Source of the DNA: Acidobacteriota bacterium | GTDB taxonomy: Bacteria > Acidobacteriota > Terriglobia > Terriglobales > Acidobacteriaceae | Direction: 5' to 3' | Assembly (NCBI GenBank): GCA_018268775.1 | Contig: JAFDVV010000032.1 | Coordinates: forward strand, 31,081 to 86,370 | DNA: 55,290 nucleotides | Shown: positions 42,081 to 51,653 of the stretch, in pieces | How the letters are laid out: every line of letters starts with the position of its first letter | Position numbering within the stretch: the stretch's first letter is position 1 | Made by a program: the position numbers and the translations under genes | The notes under the pieces: generated by a model | Seen by the model: only the letters and a program-made list of their open reading frames with translations | Database searches by the model: none | Told to the model about the DNA's origin: nothing

Positions 42081-43703
42081 ATGTTCGCCGCTCCGCACGG
42101 GCTGAGCCATTACTGGAAGACGCACTATCTCGACCACACCTTCAGGGGACTGTATCGCTGGAACGGCTTCGACATCTGCCTGCTGATCCCGTACTTCGTT
42201 GTCATGGTGATCCTCGCCTTCTATGGCATTCACCGCTATCAGTTGGTGTGGCTGTACTATCGCAATCGCAGGAACGCAGCAAAGTGGGACGAGCCGCCTC
42301 AGCGCTGGCCCGAGGGCGAGCTTCCCTTCGTAACCATTCAGCTCCCCATCTTCAACGAGCAGTTTGTGATCGACCGGTTGATCGACGCCTGCTGCCGTCT
42401 CGACTACCCGCGTGATCGCTTCGAGATACAGGTGCTCGACGACTCCACCGACGAGACCACAGTGGTTGCGCAGCAGATCGTCGAGCGCTATGCGCGCGGC
42501 TTTGCCGGGATGGACCCGCAGCCGATCGTCTACATCCACCGCACCAATCGCCACGGCTTCAAGGCTGGCGCGCTCGATGCGGGGTTGAAGGTTGCCAGGG
42601 GCGAGTTCGTCGCGATCTTCGACGCCGACTTCGTCCCCCCGAGCCAGTGGGTGATGCAGGTGATCCACCACTTCGCCGAGCCGGGCATCGGCATGGTGCA
42701 GACACGATGGACGCACCTGAACCGCGACTACAGCTTCCTGACGCAGGTCGAAGCTATCCTCCTTGACGGACATTTTGTGCTGGAGCACGGCGGCCGCTCG
42801 CGCGCCGGGGTCTTCTTCAACTTCAACGGCACCGCCGGCATGTGGCGCCGTGAGACGATCGGCAACGCCGGCGGCTGGCAGCACGACACGCTGACCGAAG
42901 ACACCGACCTGAGCTATCGCGCGCAGATGAACGGATGGCACTTCAAGTACCTGCAAGACGTCGAGTGCCCCGCCGAGCTGCCCATCGAGATGACCGCCTT
43001 CAAGACCCAGCAGGCACGCTGGGCCAAGGGCCTCATCCAGACCGGCAAGAAGATTCTGCCGCGCGTGATAAAGAGCGACCAGCCCTGGCATACCAAGCTC
43101 GAGGCCTGGTACCACCTGACGGCCAACATCAGCTACCCGCTGATGATTGTCCTCAGCGTGCTGCTGATGCCCGCGATGATTATCCGGAGCTGGCAGGGGC
43201 TGCTGCAGATGCTGCTGATCGACCTGCCGCTCTTCATGGCGAGCACGATGTCGATCTCGAGCTTCTACCTCGTCTCGCAGAAGGAACTGTTTCCGAAGAA
43301 GTGGTACAAGACCTTCCTGTACCTGCCATTCCTGATGGCGCTGGGCGTTGGACTTACGATCACGAACACAAAGGCCGTGATGGAGGCGTTGTTCGGCGTG
43401 CAGTCGGCCTTTGCGCGCACGCCGAAGTACCGCGTCGCCAAAAAGGGCGAGAAGAGCCAGGCGAAGAAGTATCGCAAGCGTCTTGGCATCATTCCGTGGA
43501 TCGAGCTGGCGATCGGCTGCTACTTTGCGGCGACGGTCTGGTATGCGATCACGACGGAGAATTTCTTCACCGTGCCGTTCCTCGTACTCTTCGTCTTCGG
43601 CTACTGGTACACCGGTCTGCTGAGCCTGCTGCAAGGGCGCTTCGAGCGCTTTGGCAACGCAGGGCAGGAGTTGCACGAGAAGCCGTACCCTATGGGGATC
43701 TAG
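42081..43703 (+). CDS. Membrane glycosyltransferase family 2 (beta-glucan/cellulose-synthase-like)
   Basis: A 540-residue processive-type GT2 protein. One N-terminal membrane helix is followed by the catalytic domain with the three Asp motifs (LDDSTDE, FDADF and TEDTDLSYR), the QQARW motif (KTQQARWAKGL), and four or more C-terminal membrane helices. This set fits synthases of beta-glucans or cellulose-like polymers, or mannan-type synthases. No bcs genes adjoin it, so the product is unknown. The ATG at 42081 gives MFAAPHGLSHYW; the Xaa-Pro aminopeptidase start follows 17 bp after the stop. Confidence 0.9.
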   Translation: MFAAPHGLSHYWKTHYLDHTFRGLYRWNGFDICLLIPYFVVMVILAFYGIHRYQLVWLYYRNRRNAAKWDEPPQRWPEGELPFVTIQLPIFNEQFVIDRLIDACCRLDYPRDRFEIQVLDDSTDETTVVAQQIVERYARGFAGMDPQPIVYIHRTNRHGFKAGALDAGLKVARGEFVAIFDADFVPPSQWVMQVIHHFAEPGIGMVQTRWTHLNRDYSFLTQVEAILLDGHFVLEHGGRSRAGVFFNFNGTAGMWRRETIGNAGGWQHDTLTEDTDLSYRAQMNGWHFKYLQDVECPAELPIEMTAFKTQQARWAKGLIQTGKKILPRVIKSDQPWHTKLEAWYHLTANISYPLMIVLSVLLMPAMIIRSWQGLLQMLLIDLPLFMASTMSISSFYLVSQKELFPKKWYKTFLYLPFLMALGVGLTITNTKAVMEALFGVQSAFARTPKYRVAKKGEKSQAKKYRKRLGIIPWIELAIGCYFAATVWYAITTENFFTVPFLVLFVFGYWYTGLLSLLQGRFERFGNAGQELHEKPYPMGI

Positions 43704-43719
43704 TCTTCGAGGAGGGCGC

Positions 43720-45087
43720 GTGAAAGCCGTCTTACGCACCGTAACAATCGTTCTGGTCATCGCGAGCAGCGCATGTTTTGCGCTCGACTCCGTACCCAAA
43801 GCCGAGTACCGTCAGCGGCGCGTTGCGCTTGCCGCAAAGCTAAACGGTGGCGTCGCGATCCTCTTTGCGGCAGAAGAGCCCGTGCTCGACTTTATGCCGT
43901 ACCGGCAGGACGAGGACTTCTACTATCTCTCCGGCTGGAACGAGCCCGGTGCTGCTATTGCTCTCATCCCCGCTGTCGCAGCCGTCGCCGAGACACCCGG
44001 CACAGCTCTCGGAGGACGCGCGGAGCAGGCGTATCGCGAGATACTCTTTCTGCCCTCGCGCAACCCGCGCACCGAGAAGTACACCGGCCCCAAGATGGAC
44101 GCGGCCACGTCTGGCGCCGCCGCAACAACAGGCTTCGATGAAGTGCTTCCGATGACGGAGATGCCCGCGGTGCTGAACAAACTTATCTCCGGCGACCGTA
44201 CGCGGCTGCGAAACATCTGGACGGAGAAAGGTTCCGCGCAGGCAACGGCAGCCCTTGGGTTTCTCGGCGCTACACTTGGCACAAGCTCGGCGGAGCCTTC
44301 AGGCGACGTTGCGCAGCCGCTGACGCTGTTACGCGCCATCAAATCGCCTGCGGAGATTGAGCTGATCCGCAAGGCATCCGACGCCTCGATTGCAGCGCAG
44401 CTTGCTGGAATGCGCGCGATCAAGCCGGGCGTCGGCGAACGCACTGTTGCCGGTATCGAGATTGCAAAGATGATGGAGGATGGCTGCGAGCGCCCCAGCT
44501 ACGCACCCATCGTCGGCTCCGGCCCGAACTCCACCACGCTGCACTACAGCGACAACTCGCGCGTTATGCAGTCCGGCGATACCGTCGTCATCGACGCCGC
44601 AGGCGAGTACAGCATGTATGCGAGCGACATCACGCGCACTATGCCCGTCAACGGCCACTTCACGCCGCGCCAGCGCGAGATCTACGAGATCGTCCTTGGG
44701 GCACAGCGCGCGGCAGCGGCTGCATTTGTAGCGGGCAAATCGAAGATCAACGACCCGCAGCGCAAGCAGGCGGACTCACTCGACCAGGTAGCCTTCGCCT
44801 ACGTCAACGCGCATGGCAAGGACCTTCACGGCCAGCCACTTGGCCAATACATGGTGCACGGCCTGGGCCACCTCGTTGGCATCGACGTGCACGACCCGTG
44901 GGACTACAGCAAGCCGCTCGACAAGGGCATGGTCTTCACCATCGAGCCGGGAATTTATATCCCCGAGGAGAAGATCGGCATTCGCATCGAAGACGTCTTC
45001 TACGTGGATGCGGACGGCAAGCTCGTGGACCTGATCGCCCAGCTTCCACATGAAGCGCCGGATATTGAAGCGGCAATGCGGCAATAG
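43720..45087 (+). CDS. Secreted M24-family Xaa-Pro aminopeptidase
   Basis: A 455-residue metallopeptidase. A signal peptide (VLVIASSACFA) precedes the aminopeptidase P N-terminal domain (FYYLSGWNEPGA) and the pita-bread catalytic domain. All five metal ligands are visible: DAAGEY, SDITRTM, HGLGHLVGIDVHD (near residue 379), TIEPGIY and IRIEDVF. It removes N-terminal residues preceding proline, probably outside the cytoplasm. The GTG start at 43720 has GGAGG upstream and follows the GT2 stop by 17 bp, so an in-frame start at 43651 within the GT2 gene is rejected. Confidence 0.92.
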   Translation: MKAVLRTVTIVLVIASSACFALDSVPKAEYRQRRVALAAKLNGGVAILFAAEEPVLDFMPYRQDEDFYYLSGWNEPGAAIALIPAVAAVAETPGTALGGRAEQAYREILFLPSRNPRTEKYTGPKMDAATSGAAATTGFDEVLPMTEMPAVLNKLISGDRTRLRNIWTEKGSAQATAALGFLGATLGTSSAEPSGDVAQPLTLLRAIKSPAEIELIRKASDASIAAQLAGMRAIKPGVGERTVAGIEIAKMMEDGCERPSYAPIVGSGPNSTTLHYSDNSRVMQSGDTVVIDAAGEYSMYASDITRTMPVNGHFTPRQREIYEIVLGAQRAAAAAFVAGKSKINDPQRKQADSLDQVAFAYVNAHGKDLHGQPLGQYMVHGLGHLVGIDVHDPWDYSKPLDKGMVFTIEPGIYIPEEKIGIRIEDVFYVDADGKLVDLIAQLPHEAPDIEAAMRQ

Positions 45088-45149
45088 ATTCTTCTCTGCT
45101 GCGGCCTCTCGATCGGATATTCTGAAGCCCCTGACGCCCTGGGTCGAAT

Positions 45150-45536
45150 ATGCTCTCTGCCGCGCGGATCGTCGTCTCCCTGGTTCTCGGTTACGCCGAG
45201 ACCGTTGCGCTTGCAATGGTCTCGACCTTTGCGCTCGTACATCTTCGACGCGATATCGTGCTGGATGGCAGACGTTTGAGCATGCGTTATAAGCTGCTTC
45301 AGGGTGTTCTCTGGATGGTGAATTCGGCCATCGCGGGATATCTCGCCCTGCTGGCCGCAGGGAATGCTTCTCACGCGCTGACGGCAGCACTGCTGGCGGC
45401 GGCCCTCGTCGTTGCTCTGTGGAGAAACACTGAGGAGGCCCGACAGACGGGGCTGCTGTATATGCTCGCGGCAAGCGCCTCCATCGTCGCCGGTGTCGCG
45501 GTCGCGTACTACGCTCGCGGACTCCAGATGAGATAG
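45150..45536 (+). CDS. Four-helix membrane protein, 128 residues
   Basis: Not recognised. There are four hydrophobic segments: ARIVVSLVLGYAETVALAMV, LLQGVLWMVNSAIAGYLALL, ALTAALLAAALVVAL and MLAASASIVAGVAVAYYA. It is 62 bp after the aminopeptidase gene on the same strand and ends just before a bidirectional terminator. No motif indicates function. Confidence 0.65.
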   Translation: MLSAARIVVSLVLGYAETVALAMVSTFALVHLRRDIVLDGRRLSMRYKLLQGVLWMVNSAIAGYLALLAAGNASHALTAALLAAALVVALWRNTEEARQTGLLYMLAASASIVAGVAVAYYARGLQMR

Positions 45537-45544
45537 CGAAAGAG

Positions 45545-45570
45545 GAAGCCCGGCACAGAGGCCGGGCTTC
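45545..45570. terminator. Bidirectional hairpin terminator
   Basis: GAAGCCCGGC (45545-45554) and GCCGGGCTTC (45561-45570) form a perfect 10-bp stem between two convergent genes. Flanking A-rich and T-rich tracts are modest. Confidence 0.75.
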
Positions 45571-45594
45571 GGTATTGCTTGTGAAACTGCGCGG

Positions 45595-46560
45595 CTACCA
45601 GCGGAGACCAACTGTGACGGGTAGATATCCAGTGCGCTTGTTGTTCTCCGGATAGAGTCCGCTGACGGAGTTGTTGCTTGGCTGGTTGTTCACCCAAACG
45701 TAGCGTGCTTCCGCGTAGAGGTTCTCCGTCGCGAACCGCGACAACCTGTAGGTGAAGCCGATGCCGCCGTTGAAACCGCCGGCATTGTTTGAGTAGTGGT
45801 CGAAGACCTGGTTTTGGGTAAAGCTGTAGCAGAAGCCGTAGAAGTCGCAGTAGACGCCCTGCTGCGGCAGGGTCCAGTTCGACACCTTGCGATAGAAGCC
45901 TCCGCCGCCAATGACGTATGCGCCCATCGCGTCGCCCTGGTAGAAGGTGTAGCGTGGATTCAGCGTAAGCGACCAGACGTGAGCGCTTCCATCGAGACCG
46001 GTGAAGTCGACGGGATTGCCGTTCTGGTCCTTCAGACCAAGGGCGTTGTAGCGCGCAAACTGCCGATTGATGTTGCTCAGCGAGTCGTTGAACTTGTCGT
46101 AGTTGTACTCAAGCTGCACGCCGAACTTCTTATTGAAGTTGTATCCACCCGCCACCTGAAACTTCCAGTTCACGGTCAAGTCTTTGGCCGTGGTTCCAGT
46201 GGGCGCGTCGAACCCGCCGCCAACGGCAAACAAATACTTCTTCGAGCCGTCGGGATTGTGCATGCGGTCGCTGTAGTTCGTGCGACCGTATCTGCGGCGC
46301 GGCGGAGGCTGCATCTCGCCTGCACGAAGATCGAAGCTCGTTGCCGATGCCATCTCTTCCGTCCCGGTGCTCGAGCTGTAGTTGAGGCCGGCCGGGCGTG
46401 AAAGATCGAGCGGGGCCATCAGGCTTGCCTTCAGATCGACGGGCTTCGCGGTCTGAGGAGTTGCGACTGTCTGTGCAGAGAGACCGGCAGCAACGCTGAA
46501 AATGGCGATCGCGGCAGTACGAACGATCGGCGTAGAGAAAGTTTGAGTTTTCAAGTGCAT
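45595..46560 (-). CDS. Outer-membrane beta-barrel protein
   Basis: A 321-residue protein with a signal peptide (TAAIAIFSVAAGLSAQT), an N-terminal linker, and a barrel region of alternating aromatic strands (WKFQVAGGYNFNKKFGVQLE, AYVIGGGGFYRKV, GGIGFTYRL). It ends with an aromatic residue (VTVGLRW), the usual outer-membrane signature. It resembles the OmpA-barrel/outer-membrane-protein superfamily of small barrels. The loop has CDFYGFC, possibly a disulfide. The start is ATG 46560 with AAAAGG upstream; longer N termini are unlikely. Function is unknown. Confidence 0.85.
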   Translation of the reverse strand: MHLKTQTFSTPIVRTAAIAIFSVAAGLSAQTVATPQTAKPVDLKASLMAPLDLSRPAGLNYSSSTGTEEMASATSFDLRAGEMQPPPRRRYGRTNYSDRMHNPDGSKKYLFAVGGGFDAPTGTTAKDLTVNWKFQVAGGYNFNKKFGVQLEYNYDKFNDSLSNINRQFARYNALGLKDQNGNPVDFTGLDGSAHVWSLTLNPRYTFYQGDAMGAYVIGGGGFYRKVSNWTLPQQGVYCDFYGFCYSFTQNQVFDHYSNNAGGFNGGIGFTYRLSRFATENLYAEARYVWVNNQPSNNSVSGLYPENNKRTGYLPVTVGLRW

Positions 46561-46745
46561 CCTTTTCACTCCCATTTGCTCTGATGCGGCAGCGGCGGCT
46601 ATTGGATGTAACCCCAATCTATTGTCCTTGTTGTGTAGACGCCGCAAATTCCGTTTTGGATGACAACCTCGTTCAGTTTGTAACGCAAACAGATGGGCAC
46701 CATGCACTCTGCAAGGTGCCCATCCTTGTCACGCAAACGTCAAAC

Positions 46746-49700
46746 TCAGTGGATATCGAACTGCTCCGGGTGAAGACTCGGGTCGGATTTGACGAGGATC
46801 GTCTTGCCCACGATCTCTTCCATCTCCTGCAGCCACTTCGTCGACGACTTCAACTGCTTGACGACGTCCGGGTGCACGCGCAGCATGACGTCGCCGCGGT
46901 CGAGATGCTTCGCCATCTTACGCATCTCGATGTAGATGTCGTTGCACACCGTCACCGGCGACTTCACCATGCCCGTTCCCGCGCACACGCCGCAGGTGGT
47001 CGACAACGTTCTTTCGAGCGACTGCTTCACGCGCTTGCGCGTAATGGCGACGAGACCGAAATCGTTGAACTGGAGAATCTTCGACGGCGCGCGGTCGCTC
47101 TTCAACTCTTCTTCAAGAGCGGCCATGACGCGGTTGCGGTTCTTCCGCTCGTCCATATCGATGAAGTCGATGATGATGATGCCGCCGAGGTCGCGCAGGC
47201 GAATCTGGCGCACGATCTCAGGGATCGCATCGAGGTTCGTCTTTACGATGGTGTCTTCGAGACGCGCCGTCTTGCCGACGTACTTGCCGGTGTTGATGTC
47301 GATGGCGACGAGTGCCTCTGTCTGGTTGATGACGATCGAGCCGCCGGACTTGAGCCACACCTTCGAACGCAGCGCCTTGTTGATCTCCTCGGTGATGCCG
47401 AACTGCTCGAAGAGCGGTGTCTCCTTGCTGTACAGCTTCACGCGGCGAATCAGCGAGGGCTGGAAGCGCTGCAGGAACCGCAGGATGCGCTCGTAATTCT
47501 CTTCGCTGTCGACCCAGATGGCTGAGAAGTTGTCCGTCACCTGGTCGCGCAGGATACGCTCGACGAGGTTGAGGTCGTGATAGATCAGCGCCGGCGACTT
47601 CGACGACTCCGAGCGCTGCTTGATGTCGGCCCACAGATTGAGCAGGAAGCGCAGGTCGGAACGAAGTTCCTCTTCGCTCGCGCCCGCCGCCGCCGTGCGA
47701 ACGATGAAGCCGCCCGCGGCGTCACCCTTCTCGCTCAGCAGAATTTCTTTGAGCCTGCGGCGCTCGCCGTCGGAGTCGATCTTGCGCGAGACTCCGGTAT
47801 GGTTCACCGTCGGCATAAAGACCAGGAAGCGTCCGGGCAGGGCGATGTGCGAGGTAATGCGCGCGCCCTTCTTCGCAATCGGCTCCTTGGCGATCTGCAC
47901 AAGGACCTCCTGGCCGGGCTTCAGCAGCTCGCTGATCGCGGGCAGGTCCGTCGCCTGCATTGTGCGTCCGCGCCCCCCGCTGCGTTCGCGGTCGCCGCCG
48001 CCACCGGCATGACGCGCGCGATCGCGTCCGCCACGGCGTCCATCGCGACGGCCACGGCGGCGATCCGAGTCGCGATGACGCTCACGCGCCGGAGCTTCGC
48101 CTTCGGCTACAGCAGGCTCTCCCTCCTCGGCGTATTCCGCTTCATCCTCCGAAGCCTCTGCTTCTGTATCGAGAGCATCGTCTTCAAGCGCCTCGGCGCC
48201 ATCGTAAACGGCGTGTTCTTCCTCGAAGTCGTCCTCTTCCCCTTCGTCTTCGCCGGGGCGAGTGATCTCATCGATCGACATCTCGCGGAGCATGGTGCCG
48301 AGATCGGCAGCGCCTTCGAGCGTCTCCTCTTCGTCCAGATCGTCGAGCTCTTCGACAGACGACGCCTGCAACGTGGTCGTGTCGTAGTCCTCGTCGTCGA
48401 TAACGTCTTCTTCAACCACCGCAGCACTCTCTTCGAGCGCCTGATGCTGGGCCTCCTGCTCCACAGGATCGGCCACCGGGGCCGAAGACTCCATCCAGCC
48501 ACCGGCATGGATCGAGGTCACGTCGTGGGCCGGTTCCACCTGTGTCTCCTCTGCAACGTGGCTGGCATCCTCAACCGGACGAGCTGCAACCTCCAGTTGT
48601 TCGATCTCCGCATGAGGAAGCTCAGTGTGCTGCTCGACGATCTCCTCGACCTCTTCCACCGGAGCGCTCTGGCGGAACTCGCTCGGAGCGACAGGGTCGA
48701 CACGATAGGACGCTGAGGCCTCGACCGGCTCATACTCGGCCTGAGGGGCGGGTGCGGCAGCAGGCTCGCTCTGCGCCGCGATCTCTACGATCTCGGCTAC
48801 AGGCTTCACGGGCTCGGCAACGCGCTCCTTCTTCTCGGGCACGCGGCGTCGCGAGAGCGACTCGCCCGGAAGAACGAATCCTCCGTCCCATCCACCTGGA
48901 ATCTCGTAACCCGGCGCGGCAGGCACTACAGCCGCCGGCTGCGGCGCTTTGGCCTCGGCGGCGACAGGCTCCTGACCGCCCGCACGATACTTCGACAGCG
49001 ATTCGCCGGGAAGAATGATCGGCTCGGATGCCGGCGCTTCCTGCGCCGCTGCCGTCTCGTCAACTCCATAAGAGGACGTCCTCGGCTCGAAGCCTCGCGG
49101 CGACCTGCGGCCACCGCGATCTCGGTCGCGATTGCGTCCGCCGCGGCCACGGTCATCGCGTCCGCCACGCTCGCGGGGTTGGTCATTAGGCTGATCGTTG
49201 CCGAAATCGGGGCGCCTGGAGCCACGGACGAAATCCTGCTCCTGGTCGCCGTTCTCCTGCGCTGTGCCCTCCAACTGGGCACCCTCAGAGGCGACGCCGG
49301 GTTGCTCTTCCGCTCCGTCAATCTCGTAAGTCGACTCGTAGGGGTCGACAGCCGCATCGGACGCATCCGCCTGCGGTTCAGCTCCCTGGGCCTGCGGACG
49401 GGCTTCGCCGCGCTGTCCACGTCCACGGCGACGGCCACGGCGGCCGCGCCAGCGACGGCTTCCATCGGCACCCGGAGCGCCTTCGCCTACCTGCTGGTTC
49501 TCTTCGACTGTCTCGTTGGCGGCATAGCTCTCGTCCTGCCCTGCTTCGGCGGCCTCGGGAGTTGCATCCTCTCCGCTGCCCTGCCCGCGCCTGTTGTCGC
49601 GGTCGCGGCGGTTGCGGTTGCGGTCTCTGCCCCGGTCGCGCTCGCCGCGTTCACCTTCCAGCGTCTGGGGCTCGCGGCCTCCGCGAGGCTGACCTCCGCC

Positions 49701-49970
49701 GCGATGCGATCCTTCGCCCTCGAAGTCGGCCGTGTCTCCGGCCTCCTCCATAAAGTCTGTGATGTAAAGGAAGGCGTCGCGCTCGAGCCCAATGTCCACA
49801 AAGCTGGACTGCATGCCGGGCAGCACGCGCGTTACGCGGCCGTTGTAGATCGACCCCGCAAGCGTGTATTCGTTTTCGCGCTCGTAGTAAATCTCCGCGA
49901 GTGCGTCGTTTTCAACGATGGCAAGCCGCGTCTCGTGCGGCGTGCTCGATATATAAATTTCCTTCGCCAT
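46746..49970 (-). CDS. Ribonuclease E/G family endoribonuclease with a large disordered insertion
   Basis: A 1074-residue protein. The N terminus (MAKEIYISSTPHETRLAIVE) and the first half of an S1 domain (GSIYNGRVTRVLPGMQSSFVDIG, to about residue 75) are followed by about 600 charged residues. The S1 second half then resumes (SELLKPGQEVLVQIAKEP, from about 676) and leads into the catalytic core. Catalytic Asp residues are in VAIDINTG (about 891) and IIIDFIDM (about 935), and the zinc-link cysteines in CGVCAGTG (about 993-996). RNase E/G enzymes cleave AU-rich single-stranded RNA, with a 5' end preference. The insert is Arg/Glu/Asp-rich and includes RRWRGRRGRRRGRGQRGE and two LPGESLS motifs. 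The ATG at 49970 is preferred. Confidence 0.93.
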   Translation of the reverse strand: MAKEIYISSTPHETRLAIVENDALAEIYYERENEYTLAGSIYNGRVTRVLPGMQSSFVDIGLERDAFLYITDFMEEAGDTADFEGEGSHRGGGQPRGGREPQTLEGERGERDRGRDRNRNRRDRDNRRGQGSGEDATPEAAEAGQDESYAANETVEENQQVGEGAPGADGSRRWRGRRGRRRGRGQRGEARPQAQGAEPQADASDAAVDPYESTYEIDGAEEQPGVASEGAQLEGTAQENGDQEQDFVRGSRRPDFGNDQPNDQPRERGGRDDRGRGGRNRDRDRGGRRSPRGFEPRTSSYGVDETAAAQEAPASEPIILPGESLSKYRAGGQEPVAAEAKAPQPAAVVPAAPGYEIPGGWDGGFVLPGESLSRRRVPEKKERVAEPVKPVAEIVEIAAQSEPAAAPAPQAEYEPVEASASYRVDPVAPSEFRQSAPVEEVEEIVEQHTELPHAEIEQLEVAARPVEDASHVAEETQVEPAHDVTSIHAGGWMESSAPVADPVEQEAQHQALEESAAVVEEDVIDDEDYDTTTLQASSVEELDDLDEEETLEGAADLGTMLREMSIDEITRPGEDEGEEDDFEEEHAVYDGAEALEDDALDTEAEASEDEAEYAEEGEPAVAEGEAPARERHRDSDRRRGRRDGRRGGRDRARHAGGGGDRERSGGRGRTMQATDLPAISELLKPGQEVLVQIAKEPIAKKGARITSHIALPGRFLVFMPTVNHTGVSRKIDSDGERRRLKEILLSEKGDAAGGFIVRTAAAGASEEELRSDLRFLLNLWADIKQRSESSKSPALIYHDLNLVERILRDQVTDNFSAIWVDSEENYERILRFLQRFQPSLIRRVKLYSKETPLFEQFGITEEINKALRSKVWLKSGGSIVINQTEALVAIDINTGKYVGKTARLEDTIVKTNLDAIPEIVRQIRLRDLGGIIIIDFIDMDERKNRNRVMAALEEELKSDRAPSKILQFNDFGLVAITRKRVKQSLERTLSTTCGVCAGTGMVKSPVTVCNDIYIEMRKMAKHLDRGDVMLRVHPDVVKQLKSSTKWLQEMEEIVGKTILVKSDPSLHPEQFDIH

Positions 49971-50050
49971 GTTGCTCTGCTCTTTCTGCCCGCTCTTACG
50001 GGCGGCAGACAAGGCAGAGAGCGATCACGTGTCCAGACTTAGCCCAATGG

Positions 50051-50434
50051 CTAGGTCTGGCTCACCGCAGTGCGGACGGGAGTGTAGAGAGGATGAAACT
50101 CGAATTGATGGCGATCAAACGCCTGTTCAGATGAGATATAGGCCGACCCGTCCGTCCGGGCCCGCTCAACAGCGGAGTACATGGGACGGTAGGGATCGGA
50201 TACACCAAAGGAACCTTCGAGCAACTGCGGGCAAGCGGAATCGGTGACCATAACTGCCTCAATATCATTTACTTGAGGTGTGGCCGTTTGCCATCCGGAT
50301 GCAATCATCTTCTCTGAATCCTGTCCGGCCAACGGATGGAACTCTCTCGCCTGGCCGGCCTTTTTCTTCAAATCTTGTTGCCGCTCTCCGGGAATATTCG
50401 CCTGGGTGAAGCGGGATCGACGCTGACGGGGCAT
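50051..50434 (-). CDS. Hypothetical protein, 127 residues
   Basis: A possible small gene between rodA and the RNase E/G gene. The protein is basic at its N terminus (PRQRRSRFTQANIPGERQQD) and has no known domain, membrane segment or signal peptide. It starts at an ATG with a weak AGG upstream. No competing longer frame is plausible here, so I list it with low confidence. An untranslated leader for the RNase E/G gene is the alternative. Confidence 0.4.
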   Translation of the reverse strand: MPRQRRSRFTQANIPGERQQDLKKKAGQAREFHPLAGQDSEKMIASGWQTATPQVNDIEAVMVTDSACPQLLEGSFGVSDPYRPMYSAVERARTDGSAYISSEQAFDRHQFEFHPLYTPVRTAVSQT

Positions 50435-50518
50435 CTACAGCCTGTCACACGCTTTACATAGTATTGCACTAAAGCCGCAACAGCCGCCAGTCGAAACCGG
50501 TAACTGTCAGAGAGGAAA

Positions 50519-51619
50519 TCAGTTTACAAACCGGCGCATGCGGATATTCATGACGATCCCCAGCGACAGGAAGGTGAAGAGGATCGACGATCCTCCGTAA
50601 CTCATAAGAGGCAAAGGGATTCCCGTCACCGGCATAAGGCCGAGCACCATCCCCATATTGACCGCTATCTGGAAGACGATCACCGCAACGATACCCATGA
50701 TGATGTAGGCGCCGGGGAGGTCTGCCGCCGTCTGGGCGTTTTGAATCAGCCGCATCAGGATCAGGAAGTAGAGCAGCAGCACACCAAGCGCGCCGACAAA
50801 GCCGTGCTCCTCGCAGAAGGCCGCAAAGATGAAGTCGGTGTAGGGGATGGGGAGGAAGTCTCCCTGCGTCTGCGTCCCTTTGTTCGCACCCTTACCCCAG
50901 ATACCGCCGGAGCCTACCGCGATGAGGGATTGCCGAATCTGATAGCCCTTGCCCTTGGGGTCGGCGTCGGGGTCGATGAAGGCCGTAAGTCGTGCCTTCT
51001 GGTAGGGCTTCAGCAGCTTGCCGCTCTTCCAGGCGCCGCCGATCACAATCGTGAAGACCAGTACGAGAATCGCAGCCTGCTTCAGCCGGATGCCGCCCAA
51101 AAACAGCCCGCACAAGAGCACTGGAAAGTAGGTGAGCGAGGTCCCCATGTCCGGCTGCATCAGCACCAGCATCATCGGAACGCAGACCAGCGCGAAAGCC
51201 TTGCCGATATCGCGCCAGCTCAGCTCGCGGCCGCCGAGGTTCCAGAAATAGCGCGCCACCGCGACGATCAGCACCAGCTTCACCCACTCCGAAGGCTGAA
51301 AGTGAACGCCGCCGCCCAGGTTGATCCAGCGCCGCGCACCCAGCACCTTCTGTCCTACAAGCTTCACCGCCACCAGCGAAAGGATACTGATTCCATAGGC
51401 CCACGGCACGATGTCCAGCAGACGGTGATAGTCGATCATGGACATGATGAACATCAGGAACAGGCCGACGGCAAGAAAGCCAATCTGTTTCTGGTCGAAG
51501 CCATGAAACTTTGTGTGCAGCGTGGCCGATTTGATCTCGAGCACGCTAATGACCGACAGCAGGGCCACAAAGCCGAGCAGGACCCAGTCGAAATCGCGGT
51601 AGGAGGAGAGCCGGAACAT
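50519..51619 (-). CDS. rodA: Rod-shape SEDS peptidoglycan glycosyltransferase
   Basis: A 366-residue polytopic protein with about ten membrane helices. SEDS hallmarks are GARRWINLGG, FQPSEWVKLVLI, KPYQKARLTAFIDPDADPKG and the C-terminal LPLMSYGGSS. RodA polymerises glycan strands during cell elongation, together with PBP2, encoded 0.6 kb upstream in the same direction. A uma2 gene separates the two, which is unusual. The ATG at 51619 has no strong ribosome site. Confidence 0.96.
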   Translation of the reverse strand: MFRLSSYRDFDWVLLGFVALLSVISVLEIKSATLHTKFHGFDQKQIGFLAVGLFLMFIMSMIDYHRLLDIVPWAYGISILSLVAVKLVGQKVLGARRWINLGGGVHFQPSEWVKLVLIVAVARYFWNLGGRELSWRDIGKAFALVCVPMMLVLMQPDMGTSLTYFPVLLCGLFLGGIRLKQAAILVLVFTIVIGGAWKSGKLLKPYQKARLTAFIDPDADPKGKGYQIRQSLIAVGSGGIWGKGANKGTQTQGDFLPIPYTDFIFAAFCEEHGFVGALGVLLLYFLILMRLIQNAQTAADLPGAYIIMGIVAVIVFQIAVNMGMVLGLMPVTGIPLPLMSYGGSSILFTFLSLGIVMNIRMRRFVN

Positions 51620-51653
51620 AGCCGTTCAGGTCGGTCTGAGTAGGAAGGTCGTC

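Noticed and set aside
43651..43719. Longer start for the Xaa-Pro aminopeptidase
   Set aside because: It overlaps the GT2 C terminus, and the GTG at 43720 has a GGAGG site and begins a good signal peptide.
42012..43799. A 595-codon frame opposite the GT2 gene
   Set aside because: The GT2 protein on the plus strand has all catalytic motifs; the antisense frame is Leu/Arg/His-rich without a domain.
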